DNA of 53,373 bases. It comes from Verrucomicrobiales bacterium (lineage in GTDB: Bacteria > Verrucomicrobiota > Verrucomicrobiia > Limisphaerales > Palsa-1400). The notes under the pieces are model-generated. The model had not been told where the DNA came from. It saw only the letters and a list, made by a program, of their open reading frames with translations, and made no database searches. The translations under genes and the position numbers were made by a program. The DNA is taken from assembly GCA_003140095.1 (NCBI GenBank), contig PLIU01000503.1:23089-76461 (forward strand), written 5' to 3'. This document shows, in pieces, positions 51,017 through 53,373 of this stretch (position 1 is the stretch's first letter; every line of letters starts with the position of its first letter).

Positions 51017-51558
51017 AGAACTTTCTCCAGAATTTGCTCATTGTTTTGGCGCTCGGGTTGTGCGGCTTGTGCGCCTGGCAATGGTATCTCCAAACCCGCC
51101 TCCACCTCCAAGGGGAGGCGTTGCAGCAGACCGTTTTCAACCAGGCGGCCGCCATTCAGGGTTACACCAACTCGATCAAAAACATGGACGCCGAGATTGC
51201 CGGGTTGTCCGCGCGCATCAACGAGCTTAAACAAGCCGCCATGACCAATGAACAGTTGGCCTTGGAGCAAAAGCGCGAAATCATCCGCCTCCGCTCCTCC
51301 AGCGAATTGATGAGCAACCAGATCGTCCAGTACAAAGACGTGGTGGACAAAATGGAGGCCAAGTTCAAAGAGGCTTCCGAGGGGATTCTCAAACAGAACG
51401 ACGCCATCAAACGGCTGGCGGCCGAGCGCGACGACGCCATCCAGAAATATAACGACAGCATCAAGGAGCGAAACGCCCTGGCCGAGAAATATAACGGCCT
51501 GGTCGATCGCTTCACCAAGCTGCAAGCCGCCGGCGGTTCCGACGCGGCCAAACCATAG
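51013..51558 (+). CDS. Membrane-anchored periplasmic coiled-coil protein
   Basis: A 181-residue protein with one N-terminal membrane helix (LQNLLIVLALGLCGLCAWQW, about 4-24) followed by an almost continuous coiled coil (about 30-170) rich in Gln, Ala and Lys with heptad leucines and isoleucines, for example IKNMDAEIAGLSARINELKQ and VVDKMEAKFKEASEGILKQN. No family is identified. It overlaps the second exbD gene by four bases, making it the last gene of the exbB-exbD-exbD unit. It could brace the motor or span the periplasm; that is inferred from position and shape only. Confidence 0.75.
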   Translation: MKNFLQNLLIVLALGLCGLCAWQWYLQTRLHLQGEALQQTVFNQAAAIQGYTNSIKNMDAEIAGLSARINELKQAAMTNEQLALEQKREIIRLRSSSELMSNQIVQYKDVVDKMEAKFKEASEGILKQNDAIKRLAAERDDAIQKYNDSIKERNALAEKYNGLVDRFTKLQAAGGSDAAKP

Positions 51559-51650
51559 CCCAGCTTGGAGTCCCTAAGTAGTTCGACCTTGCAAAATGCC
51601 GTTGGGCAAGTCATAGTATTCGCCAGTAATATGAGGCGCATGAGCGACAG

Positions 51651-52550
51651 ATGAGCGGAATAACGACAGTATCGAGCTCGGAAACAGCCAGAGGCGAGTC
51701 GGCACGCGCCTTTACGCTCATTGAATTGCTGGTCGTCATTGCCATCATTGCCATATTGGCGGCATTGTTGCTCCCGGCTTTGGCCAGAGCGAAAACGCAG
51801 GCACAACAGACCTCTTGCCTCAGTAACATCAAGCAGCTCACTTTCGGGGGAATGATGTACATGAACGACACCGGGAAGTGTCTTCCTTTTAATGCCTACC
51901 AGGCAGGCAACCCAACTTACGATCCAAACATATTCGGGGAATACTGGTTCGACCTCGTGACCAACTACGGAGTGAAGGGTCCCGTGACGATATGCCCCTC
52001 CACTCGCATTCCGCCTGACACGAACTATGTCGCCGCCGGCGCCGCGGATCTCCCCTGGGTGTTTCAAGAGTTGGAAGGGGGTCCATTCGCCGTCTGGAGT
52101 TACGGCCAGAACGGTTGGATGACTGACTATGTCGGTGATCTTGTTCCGGCTGATTTTTACGAAGGCGTTACCCCCGAGGAGTGGCTGTCCTTTGTGAGCA
52201 CAAAACCTTCTGGCGTTCAATATCCGGCGCAAACCCCGCTCATTTTTGACGGGATGTATGGTTTCACCGCCCCCTTGGAAACCGACCCCGCCGCCAGCGA
52301 CCTTTACTACGGATTGGCCGATCCGATGGGTGTTACTTACCAACGCTCCGGGATGAATGTTTGCACGATTATCCGGCACGGCGGCCCGACCGCCGGCAGC
52401 AGCCACCCTCATAGACCGGGGCAACCTCTACCCGGGGCCATCAACTTGAGTTGCATGGATGGCCACGCCGAGCTTGTCCAACTGCCCAGACTGTGGAGTT
52501 TCTATTGGCATCTCAATTGGAAGCCCTCCCGCGTGAACCAGTCGCCGTAA
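51651..52550 (+). CDS. Type II-secretion pseudopilin-like protein (DUF1559-like)
   Basis: A 299-residue protein with a prepilin leader: [20 protein letters not shown], with cleavage before Phe, Glu at position 5 of the mature chain and a hydrophobic helix. The later part fits the large PVC pseudopilin-like family: [37 protein letters not shown], then CPSTRIPPD and [20 protein letters not shown] near the end, the H-x-G-x9-x type ending of DUF1559-like proteins. Dozens of such genes occur per genome in these phyla. It stands alone; a weak promoter-like TTGCAA/CATAGT pair lies at 51589-51617. Confidence 0.88.
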   Translation: MSGITTVSSSETARGESARAFTLIELLVVIAIIAILAALLLPALARAKTQAQQTSCLSNIKQLTFGGMMYMNDTGKCLPFNAYQAGNPTYDPNIFGEYWFDLVTNYGVKGPVTICPSTRIPPDTNYVAAGAADLPWVFQELEGGPFAVWSYGQNGWMTDYVGDLVPADFYEGVTPEEWLSFVSTKPSGVQYPAQTPLIFDGMYGFTAPLETDPAASDLYYGLADPMGVTYQRSGMNVCTIIRHGGPTAGSSHPHRPGQPLPGAINLSCMDGHAELVQLPRLWSFYWHLNWKPSRVNQSP

Positions 52551-52575
52551 TTGCCGGAACAATAATTGTCACACC

Positions 52576-53373
52576 TCATTTCTTCTCCTCCCAAGACGCC
52601 AGCGTGATCTTGTGCTTCCGGCCCAGCGCCTCCGCTTCCGTCCTTTCCAAGAGCAACGTCTTATCCGCCTCAAACACAAGCACGGAAATCCGTGCCGCCT
52701 GGCAGGCCTCCACCGTCCGCGCGCCAACGCACGGAATGTCGAAGCGCAAGTCGTGCTTTTCCTTTGCCACTTTGACCGCCAACGCCCCTTTGCCCCCGGC
52801 CAGTTCCCCGCCCCGGCGCAAACAGGCGTCCGTGCCCTCGAATCCCTCCACCGCCAGCACCGTCCCTTCCTTGACCACCACCGACTGGCCGATTTCCAAA
52901 CGCGAGATTTCCTTGGCGATGCGAAAGCCGAAGGCGGCGTCCTCTTGTTGCGCCTCCGTCAGCGCCGGTCCGAGCACAATGCCGGCTCCCGGCATGAGCG
53001 GCTGCAGCCAGCGCACCGGTTCCATCAACTCGATGCCTTCCCTTTGCAACTCATCGGCCATCGCGCCGAAGATGGAATGCGCGTTTTTCTCCTTCAATTT
53101 CAACAGCAGCGCCAGCGCGCGCATGTCCGGCCGAACGTCAAACAAATTTTTCGGCGCAATCTGCCCCAGCATGACGCACCGGTTCACGCCCCGCTCCTTG
53201 AAGGCCGCGATCATTTTGGACAACTGCCCCACTTTGACCCAGACGATCTCGTCCACCTTTTTGGCCAGCCCGGGATCGGTTTCATGGTCAAAGGCCACCG
53301 CCACCAGCCGCTTGACCCCTTGGGCGCGGGCCTGTTCCGCAAAGGCCAGCGGCAGCGAGCGATTGCCGGCGAT
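52576..53373 (-). CDS. lpxI: UDP-2,3-diacylglucosamine pyrophosphatase LpxI, N-terminus outside window
   Basis: Cleaves UDP-2,3-diacylglucosamine to lipid X and UMP in lipid A synthesis, replacing LpxH. 265 codons are visible and the frame is open to base 53373; only the first few residues are missing, since the family starts just before the strand IAGNRSLPLAFAEQARAQG. Typical features: VWVKVGQLSKMIAAFKERGV, MLGQIAPKNLFDVRPDMRAL, GAGIVLGPALTEAQQEDAAF, VVVKEGTVLAVEGFEGTDAC, LRRGGELAGGKGALAVKVAK and DIPCVGARTVEACQAARI. The Asp in EGFEGTDACLRR is the expected catalytic-site residue. The gene confirms a lipid A-containing outer membrane. It is convergent with the pseudopilin gene, 25 bases away. 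Confidence 0.93.
   Translation of the reverse strand: MAGNRSLPLAFAEQARAQGVKRLVAVAFDHETDPGLAKKVDEIVWVKVGQLSKMIAAFKERGVNRCVMLGQIAPKNLFDVRPDMRALALLLKLKEKNAHSIFGAMADELQREGIELMEPVRWLQPLMPGAGIVLGPALTEAQQEDAAFGFRIAKEISRLEIGQSVVVKEGTVLAVEGFEGTDACLRRGGELAGGKGALAVKVAKEKHDLRFDIPCVGARTVEACQAARISVLVFEADKTLLLERTEAEALGRKHKITLASWEEKK

Overview
The window looks like a chromosomal contig from a member of the Verrucomicrobiota, most likely the Pedosphaera/Limisphaerales side of the phylum. This is an inference from gene content: secreted Ig/NHL proteins with a C-terminal QFYRA/QFFRL tail, a PVC-type dehydrogenase with HEAT repeats and a CxxCH motif, sulfatase plus DUF1080, DUF4912 next to GH57, LpxI (so a Gram-negative outer membrane), futalosine-pathway MqnC and system II cytochrome c assembly. 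No rRNA, tRNA or CRISPR was seen.

Layout. 1-3.4 kb: 5' part of pyruvate phosphate dikinase (minus strand), an SCO1-type lipoprotein with an extra CusF-like region, and mqnC. 3.4-20.6 kb: a secreted-protein region holding a very large Ig/NHL protein, two unrecognised envelope proteins, a propeller-sensor histidine kinase with its LuxR-type regulator, then three co-directional genes for a beta-sandwich/Ig protein, a GH114-like glycosidase and a DUF4874/DUF4832 protein. Three related palindromes lie around the two-component genes. 20.7-28.2 kb: sulfatase, DUF1080 protein, and a minus-strand operon for cytochrome c maturation (duplicated-domain protein, ResB, CcsA, DUF2987-like protein).

28.2-33.4 kb is an accessory, visibly more AT-rich patch full of fragments: short tandem repeats, an orphan HicB, a tightly overlapping three-gene cassette led by a TIGR04255 protein, a 28-codon helicase/nuclease N-terminal fragment, an SMR-like transporter, a macro-domain gene with two compensating frameshifts, a dual-specificity phosphatase gene with an in-frame stop, and a small unknown gene.

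33.4-41.2 kb: DUF4912, a small membrane protein, a 160-bp MITE-like element with 5-bp flanking direct repeats, GH57 alpha-glucan enzyme, the large PVC dehydrogenase, and an M14-like protein that has lost its zinc ligands. 41.2-45.5 kb: a family 2A encapsulin operon (shell, cysteine desulfurase cargo with a long disordered N-terminus, rhodanese with membrane tail, serine acetyltransferase) behind a good sigma70-like promoter and a leader that can form two mutually exclusive hairpins. 45.5-51.6 kb: YjbQ, a small His/Cys protein, a TonB-dependent receptor, TonB, ExbB, two ExbD paralogues and a coiled-coil protein. 51.6-53.4 kb: a pseudopilin-like protein and lpxI, which runs off the window.

The best candidates for something new are the TIGR04255 cassette, the encapsulin leader RNA, the palindromes tied to the two-component system, the NHL-propeller-inside-Ig architecture with its shared C-terminal tail, and the MITE.
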